Counted from the first letter of the stretch, positions 12,077 through 24,818 are shown. The stretch is 64,000 bases of DNA from Armillaria gallica (GCA_037576215.1 JBANDB010000001.1:2356001-2420000), one strand, 5' to 3'. Program-made: numbers and translations. Notes: a model not told the origin generated them from the sequence alone.

Positions 12077-12336
12077 TCAGAACGCGCCCAAGAGTAGAAG
12101 GGATTCATACAAAGTGGCGAACCAGATAATACTTTTCTCGTGTTCCTCTGATACACTGCGAGAACAGGCTCGTGCTCCGCAAAAACGCTGCCTAAATGAG
12201 AATCTGTTAAAGAGGAAGACCGCGACACTATAGGCGAGACGACGCACCTATATCCAGAGGACGGGCTCGTCGTCGTTCTCAACGTTGGAGACGCAGGTGC
12301 CAGACGACTGTGTGTCACTTGGGAGAGATGAGACAC
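12077..12336 (-). CDS. Small two-exon gene, unknown function
   Basis: Exon 1 (MSHLSQVTHSRLAPASPTLR ... SSGY) joins through a GT-AG intron of about 55 nt to exon 2 encoding QRFCGARACSRSV followed by EEHEKSIIWFATLYESLLLL. The predicted protein is about 67 residues. The N-terminal part, rich in Ser, Thr and Arg without acids, resembles a mitochondrial targeting segment. The second half has an acidic patch then a hydrophobic helix. The assignment rests on the intron borders and the change from low-complexity to helix-like composition, so it is tentative. From here to 13346 I see no other gene. Confidence 0.4.
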
Positions 12337-13346
12337 CAGGCACCGAAGGACTCGGAGACAAAAGTAGGCATCACGTGATGATCGTACGCTGTATATGGTA
12401 ATCCCGACTGATTGGCGGTTTCAGTGTGCTCTCCCCTCACGAGGCCACAAGGTGAAGACATGTTTACTTGAAGCTCAGTTCTGCAAACACTTTATTTTTC
12501 TGTCAACAGCTGAGCACTGCAGCCAGATAGCTTCAGATAATAGTATGACTCTTAAGTATACACGTGTAACGTGCTACAAGTTACATTTTGATGGCCCCTT
12601 GCGGATATTCTCTTTTCTCTTCCAGTTAGATCCAGAAAAATTGTGCATATCACCATATCAGGAATCGTTCATTAATCGACATTCTCCATGATGGGCGTCA
12701 ACGAAGAGATCCGGCTGCCAGTACAGAATCGGGGAAAACAAAGACCGACTTGCCAAGCCACTGGCAGGTACTTGTAACTTTAGGGAGATGAGCCTAACTA
12801 AGATCCGTCAAGCAGTATGATCGCATTGCGGATACGTGCATTGGTTCCCTTGTACCTCCACTTTCCCCGAGACCTTAAGACTTCTTTTAATACTGTTACG
12901 AGTGCCGTGTCCAAAACTCACTGAATTTTTTCGTAAGCGATTCGAATATACTAGCCCAGGGCGTTAGTTGACGTCGCAGCTTAGCGTCACACCACTCCTC
13001 AATACGATTTGAAACTGTTAGCGGGTCGAAACGTGATCTGCCAATCGGTTGCTAATGTTCTCATACACAGACGATGTCACGACACCGTAGATATAGATAT
13101 TAATATAACTCTTGGCGTCAAGTATCCTGCGCGTCCAAACCCAAAGACTTGACACCTGTCGCAAGTGTTATGGTCAACGACCTTGCAACGCGGGCAACGT
13201 ACGCAAGGCTCCGTGCTTATTTCTCTGGTGCTTATATATCATATCTGCCACCACTTCAAAATAATCCTTCAGTTATCTAGGTATCAACAGCGACGATATA
13301 CATTTGTTTCTCCGTAAAAATGGTAAAAGTAGTACAGTACTCTACC

Positions 13347-15262
13347 TCAACGATGCGGTATCGACAAGCCTCCGGCATCCGGGCTATTCAAAAGAACAAA
13401 CGCATCAGCATTCGGCATGCGGTACAGAAAGTCGGGTTTCGGTGCCGTCGTCAACGCTTTCGGAACCGGACCATCCGCAAACTCCGTGGCTACTTCCACC
13501 ACCTGGGACAAGAGAGATTCTTTGTTAAAAGGGATGAACCCGGGGGACTTGAAGGGAAGAAGTTCGACGGTGTACTTTTTTAAATACAAAAACGGCATCA
13601 GAAACTGAAAGAAATGACGACTTGACGATTACTACACACCTCGATACTGAACAACTCGTAATCTGAAGCAGCAGGCAGTTGTTTGTGTATGTGGAGCTCA
13701 CCCTCAAATATTCGTCTGAGAGGGTCGTCAGGAGAATCAGGCGACCACCAGAGAGCCTTTGATACGTCGATAATGGAGGTTTCTGTGCAGTCCTGTAGGC
13801 GTTTCTTTACCCCAATTCTCGGTTCTAAGTACGTGATGCGGCGTCGCAAAATTAAGTTGATTGCCTTCGGGAGGTCGAGAGCGCGGAAAATTCGTATGTC
13901 TGTGCTGTGCATACGTAAATAGAACGGGGCGACGGATCCTCGGGTATACACGAGCTTGAAGCGGGGTCAAAATTTACCATAAGACGACAATTGCTATAAT
14001 TCGTCTCACCGGGAGGGGTAAAGAAAGCTATGAACAATTTATGATGAACCATAACTGAGAATCTGAGCAAGTCTACTCACTGTGCAATGAAGCGTTCCAC
14101 TGCTACCATCCAAAAGTTTACCGGTAGAGATCACTGGCGGGAGTGTGTGCCATCCGGCAGGATCAGAGTCAGGTCGTGCAAGCGGAAGACTGTTTTCATA
14201 CGCCATCTGACGCAGAAGAGACATTGGTTCAGGAGTGACCCTGGGGGTGTACAGTACGGGAACTTGCAGTCTACGAGGTTCTATGTATTAGTGATAGGAC
14301 AGTAAATGCGGATCCAGACGACCGCTTACTTGCTATTCGCTTGTAATTTGCCTCTATTGACACGGAAAATCAGTTGATATCGGACGCTGCCATTACAATT
14401 GGCTTCTCGGAATGTGTCAGGTAGACGGATGAGAGTTGCAGTGGACGCGTTTCCGACCCGGTGAGACAAACCTGTCGGGAATGGAAGATCAAAAGGCCAA
14501 GAATAGTCCCCCGAGAGTCTTCCAGAGAACTTGCTACTTGAACTAAACGGCGACCCTCCTGGATCACCCCAGTCCTTGGACCAGATAGTGATAAGTTCGT
14601 TGAGGAAGGTGTATGCTGAGATATCATTACAGTATTCGCCTGTAATAATTTGGCCTCTGATCTAAGAAATGGTCAATTTAAAAGACCCTCACAAGCAGGA
14701 AAAGACAGGGCCGTTTACCGAAAGCGTGATGTCTCTGAGTTGAGTAGGTTCTGTAAGATGAAGGGCAAACACTCCCGAAACGTGGTTACCGGCAAAGTAA
14801 TGCGGGGCATCTGTGTGAGATCGTGCATTGCTTTTCAACCTCACAATGGCCCATGGTTTGCCTTTACTGGTAGGCATATGGAACTGATGGACTGTATCAC
14901 GATGGTGTTCAAACGCAGATCGGGATGGCGTCTCCGGCTCATGAAACACGGTCGAGTATGTCGGTAACTCCGTAGTCTGAGTCGAAAACGGGCTCGTGAT
15001 AGAGTACGTTGGTAAAAAGGTCGAAACAGTCGCAATCGAGGAGCCGCTCAGGCGACGCGAGTCACTGAGTGAATAGCCAGTGCTGACTGCGCTATCGATT
15101 GATGTCCAAGTACTGGAACTAGGTGCAGAGTCCGTCTCTGTAGCCTCCGTCGGTTGGTAAGTGTACTATTTTTCAAGAGTTAACTCCAATAATTCAAAAT
15201 CTCCAGAAGAAAGGGGAACGTACCTTCACATCGCTTCTCGGGATCACGTATTCATCAAGCAC
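13347..15262 (-). CDS. Fungal arrestin-like protein
   Basis: A multi-exon gene with the arrestin fold laid out in order. The N-terminal Ser/Thr-rich lead includes VLDEYVIPRSDVK and SLSDSRRLSGSSIATV. The arrestin-N part has HYFAGNHVSGVFALHLTEP, then FSGRLSGDYSWPFDLPFP, then VRYQLIFRVNRGKLQANSK. The arrestin-C part has LRRRITYLEPRIGVKKRL, YTVELLPFKSPGFIPFNKES and LLSQVVEVATEFADGP, ending SIPHR at 13347. These are the signatures of the large agaricomycete family of cytosolic arrestin-like adaptors. Relatives (ART proteins) recruit ubiquitin ligase to membrane transporters, though I see no PY motif to confirm that role here. The first exon is uncertain: a stop lies just upstream of the Leu-Thr-Pro-Pro segment at about 15260 and no ATG is evident, so another 5' exon may exist. 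Confidence 0.75.
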
Positions 15263-16272
15263 TGGAGGAGTCAAGTTCGAAGATGAGAAACAGAGATATC
15301 CGGGTCAGAATCCACTGACTTTGTACTATAGTGTGTCCTTCTTGCAAGTGGGAGCTACACAAGAACAGTGAGTTGCTCTGGATTGGTAACGGGTCCCAAA
15401 TGGTTCATTTCCACGACAGCCACCAGGTAAACATGTAAGGGCCGCAGAAATTCCACCGGGAATCGGAAGTAATTTGGTCACGCGTTTACTACTAGTTCCT
15501 TGGATCACATCAAAGTACGGCATCACGAACCGTAGTTAGACTGAACTTTGAAGTTGCTTAGTATGCCACATGGGAACAATCAAAACTAGTGGATACGGAA
15601 TCGCCTGAAATCCTCATACCTTTGTGGAGATAATCAGTTAGTACTTGTTAAGTGACAATCCTCCGAAGTAGCCTCTTAGCAGTTGATAGGCTCCGTCCGG
15701 TTGAAATGAAAATATGCAAGCACGTTCGCTATTTTCCCAGTCCATCAGATTCCCATCCACGTCGAAGAAAATGAGAACTAAAAGGGAAAACCCTTCGTCC
15801 ATTGTACCCATCGCAAATCCTCATTGGTTACTGGCATTGATACGCCTGGTTTAACGGACGAGTTCGCGCTGTCGGTTGAGCTTCATAGGCCGATGAGTTG
15901 CTTGAAACGTGGATACTGTATCAGCATTTTCGAGGGAGACGCTAGATAGAATTCGCAAACTTCGTTGTTGAGGATCCCGGAAGGATAGTAATTCGGTATG
16001 ACGCAGATATAGAATTAAGACAGCTGGGACCCGGACAGCGCTGTATGCAGGGTTTGCTGTTTTCTGTTGAAACACGCTGAGGCAAGAGAGCGAAAGACTC
16101 TGACAGAGCGGAGTGTAATAATATGATAGTCAATTGGGTCATCCGAATGCCATGTTCGAAGGACTATTTTTGAAACGGCACCTCTGGAGTGATGATAGGC
16201 CGTAGAGAATGCGTTCGTGTAAGTATAGGGAAGATTCGAAACCTACGCCTCTTAGAGCCGTACGTCCTATCA
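15263..16272. other. Region with possible unassigned exons on the - strand
   Basis: Two stretches on the - strand look coding but could not be joined into a gene: about 15630-15800 (FFDVDGNLMDWENSERACIF then FQPDGAYQLLRGYFG, followed by a stop) and about 15850-16080 (VPAVLILYLRHTELLSFRDP). They could be the 5' exons of the arrestin-like gene or a separate small gene. No start codon or domain decides this. Confidence 0.3.
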
Positions 16273-17350
16273 CTACCTTTTCCCCGCTGAATCATCTGAT
16301 TCAGCATCAGTTTTCGCCATCTAGATACCAAATGAGTAGAATGAACATCACGATAGGAATCAAGCAAACCTCATATTTTGCAATCAGCTCGTCGACCTGA
16401 CGCAAACCCGCATCTGGATCTAGGTCATCAAGGGCTCGTTGCAAATCGTCGATATCAGTCTCAATATCACCAAAGCTTTCTTGTAATCTCTGCGACAGCA
16501 TCATGAACTCCCGTTCCCACTCCTCTGGATCCTCTGGTGGCTCGATGCCATTGTCGCGCATCATCTGGTCCATATCTTCCTTCACTTTCAGGAGCTCGGC
16601 TTCCTCCCCTCCTTGACTGAGCACCTCCTGCGCATCCGCGGCGACGAGACCACCTGCTTCCTGCTCTTCTGTAGTTGCCAAAGGAATTGAAGGAAGATAT
16701 CCCAACTTATGGAGATCCTGTCGGACGGTATCATCACGTTCTATGATTCTGTCGAACAGAGAAGCTCCCTCCGTCGACTCCAAGGGACTCCCCCCTTCGG
16801 CACCATCAAACTTGGAAATTTGAGTGTTCTCCATGTCGAAAACGTAAAGTTGCTCTTCCCCGCCCACCCTGAGGACCAAACTCCCGTCCTCGTCGCTAAA
16901 CATCACACCCTCCACAGGCGAACCTTTGACGCCTGCTCTAATGCAGACCATCTCAATTTGAGGAAGCATCATGAAGTAGGGACTAGGTGAGAATAGAGTC
17001 GGGAGAAGACCGTATTCGTCCCAGTTGGTGTTCCAGCCTTCAGGCGGGTTCGGATGGGAAGGCCAGTTGGCTTTGGCGTGCTCAAAAGTTTTGTGTGCCG
17101 CTGCATCAGTGATGGAGTAGAGAGGGTATGTATCTTCGGGTTCTTCACCCTCGTCCTCTGCATCTTCTTGGCTGTAACGCTCCTCCAGCGCTTTGCTTTG
17201 TGAGACTGTCTGAGAAAAATGTCGTGGAATCCCAGCTGTACGAGGCGAATGATATCTTGATAGAGAGTATATAGACAGGGATATCGATGGTGTATTGAGA
17301 AGCCGGGGACGAGCGATCCGTGCCAGTAGGCGCGTACGAGAGCGAAACAT
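16273..17350 (-). CDS. Probable mitochondrial protein, unknown function
   Basis: Exon 1 runs from 17350 (MFRSRTRLLARIARPRLLN) and exon 2 adds MAKTDAESDDSAGKR before a stop at 16273-16275; the intron is GT-AG and in phase 0. The first 50 residues are rich in Arg and Ser with no acids, followed by an FSQTVS segment, which fits a mitochondrial presequence. The mature part has an ordered core (EGWNTNWDEYGLLPTLFSPS, YFMMLPQIEMVCIRAGVKG, GVMFSDEDGSLVLRVGGEE). It then has a long acidic, likely coiled-coil C terminus (MMLSQRLQESFGDIETDIDD). I do not recognise the family. Total length is about 345 residues. Confidence 0.75.
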
Positions 17351-17631
17351 GGTGTGGAAGGACTGATGAAGAAGTTTTGCCGCTTACCGGTCCGGTACTT
17401 TTCCCGGTCCGTATGAAATTGCGCGGTCACATGATCATATTCACCCAACCGGCGTGGGGCCGCTATAAATACCCAGAGTGCTTGTAACCGTGAAAGTATT
17501 CTTCACGGGATATCATTTAAGCCTTTTACTTTGAGTTTCCCTCAGTTTCTGCACCCAAAAAGTATCACAGCTCGTACATTCATTTGTATACATCTTTAGC
17601 CTTGTGTTTCTAAGTTCCTGGAAGTATATGA

Positions 17632-18886
17632 TTATTTACAATCAGGGAAACCGAGTGATCCCCAGCCGGTCCAAGAAGGATGGCATTTCCGGAAGTGGTA
17701 GGTCTTGTCGATTGCCTCGAGCTCCCCAATGTCTCCATCAGAAAGGTCGATGATCTTCTTATTCGCTAGACAACCCGTGAGTATTCGAGAGTGAATCCGC
17801 GTCTAAACCAGTTACCTTCAATCCTAGCATTAGACACAGACTTGGTGAGAACTGAATTCAAGCACATCAGTATCTTGACGTCAGAAAGCGGGCATAAACA
17901 CGAACCCGATATATTAGGCTTGTTCGCCCACAGCGACAGCAGGACAGTGACAGGAGATACACTGTACTTGTCCGCAATTTTCTTGACAACATCGCTTTTC
18001 AACAGCGGGTACTTTTCCGAGCCCAAGGGAGAATAGGCCGTAATAGCAATTCCTTTGCTCGCACAAAACTCGATAACATCGGATTGCGTGCAGGAACTGT
18101 AATCGCAGTTCATTTTTAGCCGGGATCGTCCGTATAAAAATAGACGTACGGGTGTAGTTCGATCTGGTTAATTGCAGGAACAATAGTGGCTATTGCCAGC
18201 AGCTGCTCCATGAATTCGACAGAGACGTTCGACACTCCTGTGGTTCAATCGGTCATCATTAGTGGCTCGAAGGAGGTAGCAACAAAAGACAAACCAATAG
18301 CCTTCACTTTCTCGGGATGTTTCTTGTAGATCTCCTCCATTTTCTTCCATGTGTCCAGCCAGTTAATCTGTTTATCTATCAGATGGTGGATGTGATAGCC
18401 AAACCTTACTACGCACAGATTTATCGGGAGTCTTGCCGTCGAACATCGGGGCAGGCCAGTGCATGAGCCCTGTACTCCATCAGTAAGTAGTACCTCAACG
18501 TTAACACCATACCGCTCACATAGATCAAGATAATCTGTTCCGAGCTGCTCCAGCGAATATTTCAGCGCAACCTCAGGGTCTTTCTGATCAGGGTTATCGA
18601 GTTTCGTAGTCAAGAAGAAAGAGGTGCGGGCGACACCAGATGCCTTGATCCCCTTGCCGACTTCAGCTTCGTTACGGTACGCAGTCGCAGTATCGATATG
18701 CTTATAGCCATTCTTCAACGCGAATTCTACGGCACCCTCCACTTCTCCCGGCTGCGACTGCCAAGTCCCTGATAAGAAGTGATAACGTCAGATCGAGATG
18801 AATCGGGAAGGGTTGATGAACGCACCGAGACCGAGGGTAGGCATTTCAGCGCCGGTGTTCAGTTTGATGAAGGTCGAGGCTGGCAT
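17632..18886 (-). CDS. Aldo/keto reductase (NADPH-dependent)
   Basis: The start MPASTFIKLNTGAEMPTLGL is at 18886 and the stop at 17632-17634. The AKR catalytic tetrad is visible: Asp and Tyr in KHIDTATAYRNEAEVGKG, Lys in FFLTTKLDNP, and His in LWLMHWPAPM (the last across an intron). Further family marks are VSNVSVEFMEQL, INQIELHPYV and the later GIAITAYSPLGSEKYPL segment. The C terminus (KTYHFRKCHPSWTGWGSLGF) is the usual AKR1/glycerol dehydrogenase-like tail. The enzyme reduces aldehydes or ketones in the cytosol; the physiological substrate is unknown. At least six short exons are needed. A second small intron lies directly after the first coding exon, near 18830-18780. Confidence 0.9.
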
Positions 18887-19798
18887 CGTTGGCTGTGATG
18901 ATGAGAGGAGAAAACAAGTAGAGGTCGGACTAGTAAGCAAGGACCAAGTTTGGACTACAACACTTACTAATGTCAGACGGATGGCCGTCCCGTCGGGCCG
19001 TCGGGCCCGATAAATACGCGTCATTGCCTTTTAGCCTTTCAACGTTAACATTGAACGTTGAACTATGAAGTTGCCGCCTTCAGCTCATTGGATGTCTTGA
19101 TTATGTCCAACAGTTCTATAGGAATATATTGCATGAGATTTGGGGGGCGGAAACGCCAAACATCGTCAGTTTTCTTTGATGTAAGAATCTGCATTTCCGC
19201 GCATCGAGTCGGCAATTGAAACATTACCATCCTCTAGGATTATCAGTGCTCCTCATTCTTTCAGGACATCTGTGACTAAATACCCTTATTCAGTCTGTCT
19301 TCTGATAAGATACAATGTCAACGACAAAGATACCGTCCTCAGCATCCGCTTCTTTCTCCATATAGATAAGTTACATCTTTTGCCGGCATTTTCAACCATT
19401 CTTTCCCGATCACTTGTTGCACGACGTACGAGTTTGGGACATTGGCGCTAGCTATTCTGATCATGCCGCACTATCTCGTCAAGTCAATCTAACGGAACAT
19501 CCGTTTTAGGACTTGGGCTTCAGACTATCTTCGGACACGACATCTGGACGTTGGTCTTTCAACCCTTACTTTCTTTTTTGGGGGGTGCGATTCTCCGCGG
19601 GCTCCAGCTTTGAGGTGAAACACGGAACTGCTTGGCTGATAGAACATTCGGCGCGAACGCGTTTCAACTCGCTCCGTTGGCTAACACTTACTGTTCTATA
19701 GGCTCCGGTCATGAAATGTTTGCCCTCCAGCAATCTAATGTTATATATTCTCTTACTGAAGTAGGCCAGCTCACTCGACAGCTAACTAAAAGTCCAAA
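18887..19798. other. Intergenic, nothing recognised
   Basis: This stretch is AT-rich with no frame that has coding character. The GGGCCGTCGGGCCCGA palindromic stretch near 18995 sits in the probable 5' region of the aldo/keto reductase gene. Confidence 0.4.
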
Positions 19799-20321
19799 TC
19801 AGCGGCTATCGGGCACAGACACAAGAACAACCGACCCATCAGGCTCATCCGGCTCCGCATCATTGTAGCGAGGAAAGATTCGGCGAAGAAAGTAGCCAAA
19901 ACTCGTGGTGTGGTTCCTGATCAATGACTTCGGAAGAGATCCCTTGAGTTTCTTACTAGGTAAAACCTCCTGCATCGTCTCCCACCACGCATCCCAGCGG
20001 TTAGCAGGCGACATTTGGAGCCAATTCGCGATATCGGCGCGTAGTGCGCTCTGCACTGCGGCCACTCTGTCCTCGTCTTCCTCTGCCACAGGCAGTTTGC
20101 CATCCCTCAGCCGCGCTATGAAGCAGAAACGGGTTTTTTCAAGAGGCGGGAGAACCTGCCACCACTTGTACCGCTTTTCAACTTTTTGAGGATCAAAGGG
20201 GAATATAGTTTGACAAAGTTCGAAGCCTCGGAGCCTGGAAGAAGTTATTTTCGTGCGTGCAGAACGAGGGAGCGACTTACTCGCCGGGTGGGATCTCCGG
20301 GATATCTATAGTATGGGTCAT
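19799..20321 (-). CDS. Small conserved-looking protein, unknown function
   Basis: The first exon starts MTHTIDIPEIPPGE at 20321. After an intron of about 50 nt the second exon is one open frame: LRGFELCQTIFPFDPQKVEK, then KWWQVLPPLEKTRFCFIARL, RVAAVQSALRADIANWLQMS, PANRWDAWWETMQEVLPSKK, and a final FGYFLRRIFPRYNDAEPDEP, to the stop at 19799. Total is about 160 residues, rich in Trp and Arg, and it looks like a compact helical domain. There is no signal peptide or membrane helix. I do not recognise it. Composition and the clean splice make it a real gene with good probability. Confidence 0.65.
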
Positions 20322-20699
20322 GTTTAGTAAGGGGGGCCTATGGATGAGTGTGACTTTATAGTTGTGCCCCGATCCTGTATCGTGGCTCTAGTAGTCTCGG
20401 TAAGTATCGTCGGAGGTCACACGGACTTACATAAATGAACCAGAATAAGAGGTAAGAATGACAAGACAAGAACAGATCCGAATTGGTCTTCTGCCACAAG
20501 TCTACGGAAAGAGCAAATGTTTGATTTTGTCCAAGCTAGTGTATTTCGGGCTTAAGTCTTGTCCGTATCGATTAGGCATTCCAGTTGTGGTCGTCAAAAG
20601 TGGCCGATTTAATTTGACCGCATCAATCGGAGCTAGGTTGCCTGATTGTAGAAAGACCTGTTGTATAGCTATAGAAATAATTCTGATCCACACATAGTT

Positions 20700-20781
20700 G
20701 TTGGTATCGATTAGGGGTTAAATCACTTCGTTGTGGTGTAAGCTCAACCGAAGAGCCGCTAGTTCGATTCCAGCTACCGAC
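20700..20781 (+). tRNA. tRNA-His(GTG)-like gene with 11-nt intron
   Basis: The sequence folds as a cloverleaf: acceptor GTTGGTA/TACCGAC (one T-G wobble), D stem GATT/AATC, anticodon stem CTTCG/CGAAG with loop TTGTGG + C giving anticodon GTG, T arm GCTAG-TTCGATT-CCAGC (one A-C mismatch). An 11-nt insert (TGTAAGCTCAA) sits exactly at the canonical intron site between positions 37 and 38. The B box (GTTCGATTCC) is intact. The mature part is nearly identical to the copy at 41273-41353 while intron and flanks differ, which argues for conserved tRNA function. The mismatch leaves a pseudogene possible. Confidence 0.55.
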
Positions 20782-21671
20782 AGTCTCTGGGTTGATGGAA
20801 TGTATTTGTTTCCATTTTTGGGCTAAGTACTTACAAAGGTTCTAATATCTATAGCCATTGCCAATTGGCTAGCCGCTACCGCCACTACCATCATCAAACG
20901 CGAGAACGCGAGGTTGGTTGGACTGCGTAGCTTACTGGTCCGTCCCTTCTTCGCTTTCCACCGGCACATATGTTTGCGATATGTACATGAGGCTTGGCTG
21001 GCACCCTTTGTTGATCACTGGAAGGGTGCATTTTGGGCTGGCGCAACATTTTACACCCCTTTTCCGCTCTTGCTGAAAAGGTCTCTGAATGTTCATTTGC
21101 CGGCCTGCGCCTGGATCACTCTCTGCCACCACACATTCGCTTTTATTGCATAACACACTATACAACGACGACTGCCGGACTTCCCCCTGCTCGTGTTTAT
21201 GCCGAGCCATTAGGAGAATGTCTCCTACATTGTTACGCCGTAATTTCTTTCGCTGCGCTGTACGTGCCATCAGTGCTTTGGATTTCCTGGGACCGTGGCT
21301 CAATGCCCATGAACTTTGAAGGCTGCATTTTCTTAATGTACGCTGAAAATGGCACTTGTGTTTGAACATACCCCGCCTGCATTGAGGAGACATTGTCTCA
21401 TATGGTTTCAGTTTGTCAGTTTTATGACGCTGGCATGATGATAGTTGTATACGTCGCGGATATTCATTATATTTACCTTTCGTTTACACTCTAGTCCCTT
21501 CGTATGGGTCCGATCCCGTGAGACGCTTCATAGTTCCCGACACTATGATGTCAGTCACAGCGGCAGGGCCCTGCGCGGTCTGCGATGCTACTATAAAGTA
21601 TATTGATGGCTTGGTAGCAACGGCGCAGAAAACATTGGCTGTTTCCTTTTTAGGGACCGCTTGCCAGTGCG

Positions 21672-21702
<31 letters not shown>

Positions 21703-22590
21703 GGGCTGAGGGAAAAGGGTTATTTTGATATCGCTGTGTAGTCCAATTGCAAGGTAATGTTAATTTAACCACGACGTGGGAGGGTAACCTTTTACTCAAT
21801 TCTTGTCTCATCCTCACTTTGCGTCCTCCGTATCAATCTAAGCCCAATCTTGCGACTTGTAAGAGAGGACAAGACAATGGGTAAAGCTCATCTGGGTGCC
21901 ACATTACCTCTATAACTCTGTCATCCTTGGCATCCATGCCCAAAAAGCGGGATGTACACTGTACATCTTTCAAACCTGCGAACGCGTTGCACTTTTATCG
22001 AGGTAAGAAATTTGTACCTGTCATTTTGTGCGTTGATGTTCTTTTTTGGTTCGAGAATCTACCATTTTTCAGGACAGGTCCTGGATCCGCTACTGAATGA
22101 GGCGGTAGGCTTTAGCGGCTACATCGTGCAAGGTCGCCATAGTTAAACACTAAGGATATAAACAATGAGGGGTTCACCAGAGTGATTTAAGCAATTTCGC
22201 GAAAATTTCAAAAGGTATCTAAACAATCATTTTTGTCATTGGCTCCTCCTTTCATTCTCAGATAGTGTATGTGGTCCCGTATTCGACTGCCTTGACATCC
22301 ACGTCCACAGAGACTCTGGAGGTTGCGATTTATCGAGGTAAGAATACCACCTCCCCGGCGACGTCCAATACGCACTCATGCACAACGCCGTCTCCTTCCT
22401 GCCTTCGTCCGCAAATTAATGAAAGCTGACAGCATAATTCCGGATCATGCGAAATGAAAAGGCACTCACGACTAGCCACTAGAATTACGTCGTGAGAACA
22501 GCAGGCAGAAGGCAGACTCATGCTGTGCTAATCGCAAACGAGGGGATATATACTGTGTCTTCTTGCATTGCCCGGGGGCACGCCGCAGGG
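20782..22590. other. Intergenic with (CTA)n microsatellite
   Basis: No gene is supported. A perfect trinucleotide run (CTA/ACT) of about 11 units lies at 21670-21703. A frame of 153 codons on the - strand (21393-20932) and one of 110 on the + strand overlap each other and show no domain-like composition. Confidence 0.5.
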
Positions 22591-22597
22591 TATAAAA
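22591..22597 (+). promoter_or_regulatory. TATA box (TATAAAA)
   Basis: TATAAAA lies 43 bp upstream of the ATG at 22640, a plausible core promoter for the small gene that follows. Confidence 0.5.
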
Positions 22598-22639
22598 GCC
22601 ACCATTCCCAGGGATACTTCCCAACCATCTTCAACGACA

Positions 22640-22987
22640 ATGAACTCCTCTGCATCCTCTGGCGCCGACAATGCGTCTAGCAGTCTAGTGAGAAGCGGAG
22701 GTCATGCCAGTACGCTTCGCACCGACGTCCTTTGGGGCTCATTCCTAACATCACCCTTAGACACCGCTACCGCCACTCGGTCCTCCAAGTCCCCTGGTAT
22801 GTCTCGTTCGGGTTTTTCCAAAAAATGCCGCCTTCATGAGTTTTGCCTTGCAGGTCTTCTGACCAGGGTGAAGATGTTCTTCAAACGCCTGTCAGGCGGC
22901 TCCAAGCCCTCGAAAGGCGCCGTAGCGCCGTCCCGGCCCCAGCAAGTGAATGAGGAAGCAAAGGTGGACAGGGAGACGATCGAATAG
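22640..22987 (+). CDS. Small Ser-rich / basic protein, two exons
   Basis: The ATG at 22640 begins MNSSASSGADNASSSLVRSG. Exon 1 ends at 22796, the 57-nt intron has GTATGT...TTGCAG borders, and exon 2 (22854-22987) encodes a basic helix (LLTRVKMFFKRLSGGSKPSK) and ends EEAKVDRETIE. The product is about 96 residues. No signal peptide. The Ser/Thr-rich first half is likely disordered; the amphipathic basic helix could bind membrane or nucleic acid. A TATA box and good intron borders support it. Function is not recognised. Confidence 0.5.
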   Translation: MNSSASSGADNASSSLVRSGGHASTLRTDVLWGSFLTSPLDTATATRSSKSPGMSRSGFSKKCRLHEFCLAGLLTRVKMFFKRLSGGSKPSKGAVAPSRPQQVNEEAKVDRETIE

Positions 22988-24818
22988 ACACTTCGACATC
23001 AGCCCTATTGTAGTCGTGCATGTAGCGTCTGTCTACGAGAGACCTGGTATACTGTTTGTTTCGGAAATGCCGGTAGAAATTGAACATGACTTTACACCCT
23101 TGGTGATCCAGATCAGAGGCCATTATTTTATTCTAACCAAGAAGCTGCTGCCAGAAGCGTAAGTAAACTTCTTGCAAGTTCCACAAGTCTCCCCTTCGCC
23201 TCGTGCATCCTTGAGGGTGTGGTTATAGAAGCCATTTGCGCCTAAAATCCGATATGAAGTCTAGGTCACCAACGAGAAGTTAGGAAGGTTGGACGGCTGA
23301 CGACGAGAGACATACGAAAGCGGCCATCAATGGCTCACCGAAAACTCCAGGGTATAAACGATTCTCTGGTGAGCGTAAGCGCGAGTGCTAGCGAAGGGCA
23401 AATGCGACAAGGCGACTCCGCATTCCTCGTTGTTTTTCTGCCCGGGCATATCCGTTTGAACTATCGACGACGTTCGTTTTCGCCGTGGTTTAGATTGGGT
23501 ATGCCCAGCAAACAACGTGTTCACTTCTCCGCCGTTTGACGCATCAATACCGTTCCCGTTGCTTAAGAGAAAGCGATTCCTTGCTTCCCTACTCCCAGCT
23601 GAATCTGACCAAGGCTGTGTAGCCAATGGTGGACCAATACTTGTTGTTCATTCAAATATACTAATCCCCCAGTGACTCCGATTGGGGATGCGCAAACCGG
23701 TCACAGAAGCCACCAGTCTGATATCGTACGAGATTTGGGGCGTTGCATTATTCGGGCTTCAGGCATACGCTGGTGTTTGGCGAAGCAGCTATTCCTCCGC
23801 GAACGGGGAAGAGGGGAGATAGACTGTATTGGTCGAACTCGGACGGAACCTTTATATCGTTGAAGCGGTGTCTCTCTAGTACGCTCGTTCTTTATACAGT
23901 CTCGATCTACACCACGGTGATATTAGTTCATTCATTGGTAAATGATATGTTGCGACATTTACAACCATAGTAGGATTTGCAAAATTAGAGTGACACACCT
24001 CATGCCTGTCCGTGTTGGATATATAAACGTTCAATTCGAGACTGAAGTAGCGATAGCCCACCAACACGATGACGACTCGACGACCAAGCCCTGGTACGTG
24101 TGTCATGTTGTTAGTATTCAAACGCATCAAGCACATACTACATTGGCGTCGTCGTCGTCGCAGATTGACCGCGATTATCAGGTGCATGCTTTCGCTCCGT
24201 TACCTGTTATTGTCCTTCCTGAGCCGTCTTTGCAGAGATAAATGGACTGGACCTTCTAAAGACACAGAGTCAATTACGTCCACAGAACATCCGCTAGTTG
24301 CTGTTACGAGCTGTGGGCTCAAACTCTGCCATAGTGTCGCAAGAGGCCGGGCGATCGTTGATTCCTGCGGCTCACAGACGACCGTGGAATCAGGCGCGGT
24401 GCAGGGAAGTGCTCCCGTCAAACGCTAGCATGGAACTTGAATTATACAAGTATACCCATGTTCAAATCAGACTGTTATTTGTAGTTTATTGACGTGATGG
24501 GTGCTTTCTCGGCGATTCATGGGAAGATGTTTGATATTGTGCAGTATCGGAGAAGACACAGATGCCCTGCTGGCGACGCAGGGATAATCCAGGTAAATGT
24601 TTGCTGATTTCAGAGGTAAGGCTGATAAAAATTCTGTGACGCTGTGAAATCTGTATTAATGTCAAGCCGCCAGTCGAACTACGGAAAGTGCACCTTACTC
24701 ACTTGCTAGAACACAAGGTCTCGTGGACTGTAGCGTAACGAGCATTTTGACCTTACTCTTGTAGCATTAATCACCGGAATGTAACAAGGTGCATAGAGGC
24801 GTTGAAATAAGATACTAA
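22988..24818. other. Intergenic, possible short gene near 24069
   Basis: A TATA-like GGATATATAAACG near 24018 precedes an ATG at 24069 (MTTRRPSP) followed by a GT donor, but no acceptor gives a convincing second exon. A (CGT) run lies at about 24147-24160. Nothing else is supported. Confidence 0.3.

Noticed and set aside
20932..21393. 153-codon - strand frame as a gene
   Set aside because: There are overlapping frames of similar length on both strands, a Cys- and Lys-rich random-like composition, and no splice signals.
21670..21703. Poly-Tyr tail of a 61-codon frame
   Set aside because: It is the translation of a (CTA)n microsatellite; there is no supporting upstream gene.
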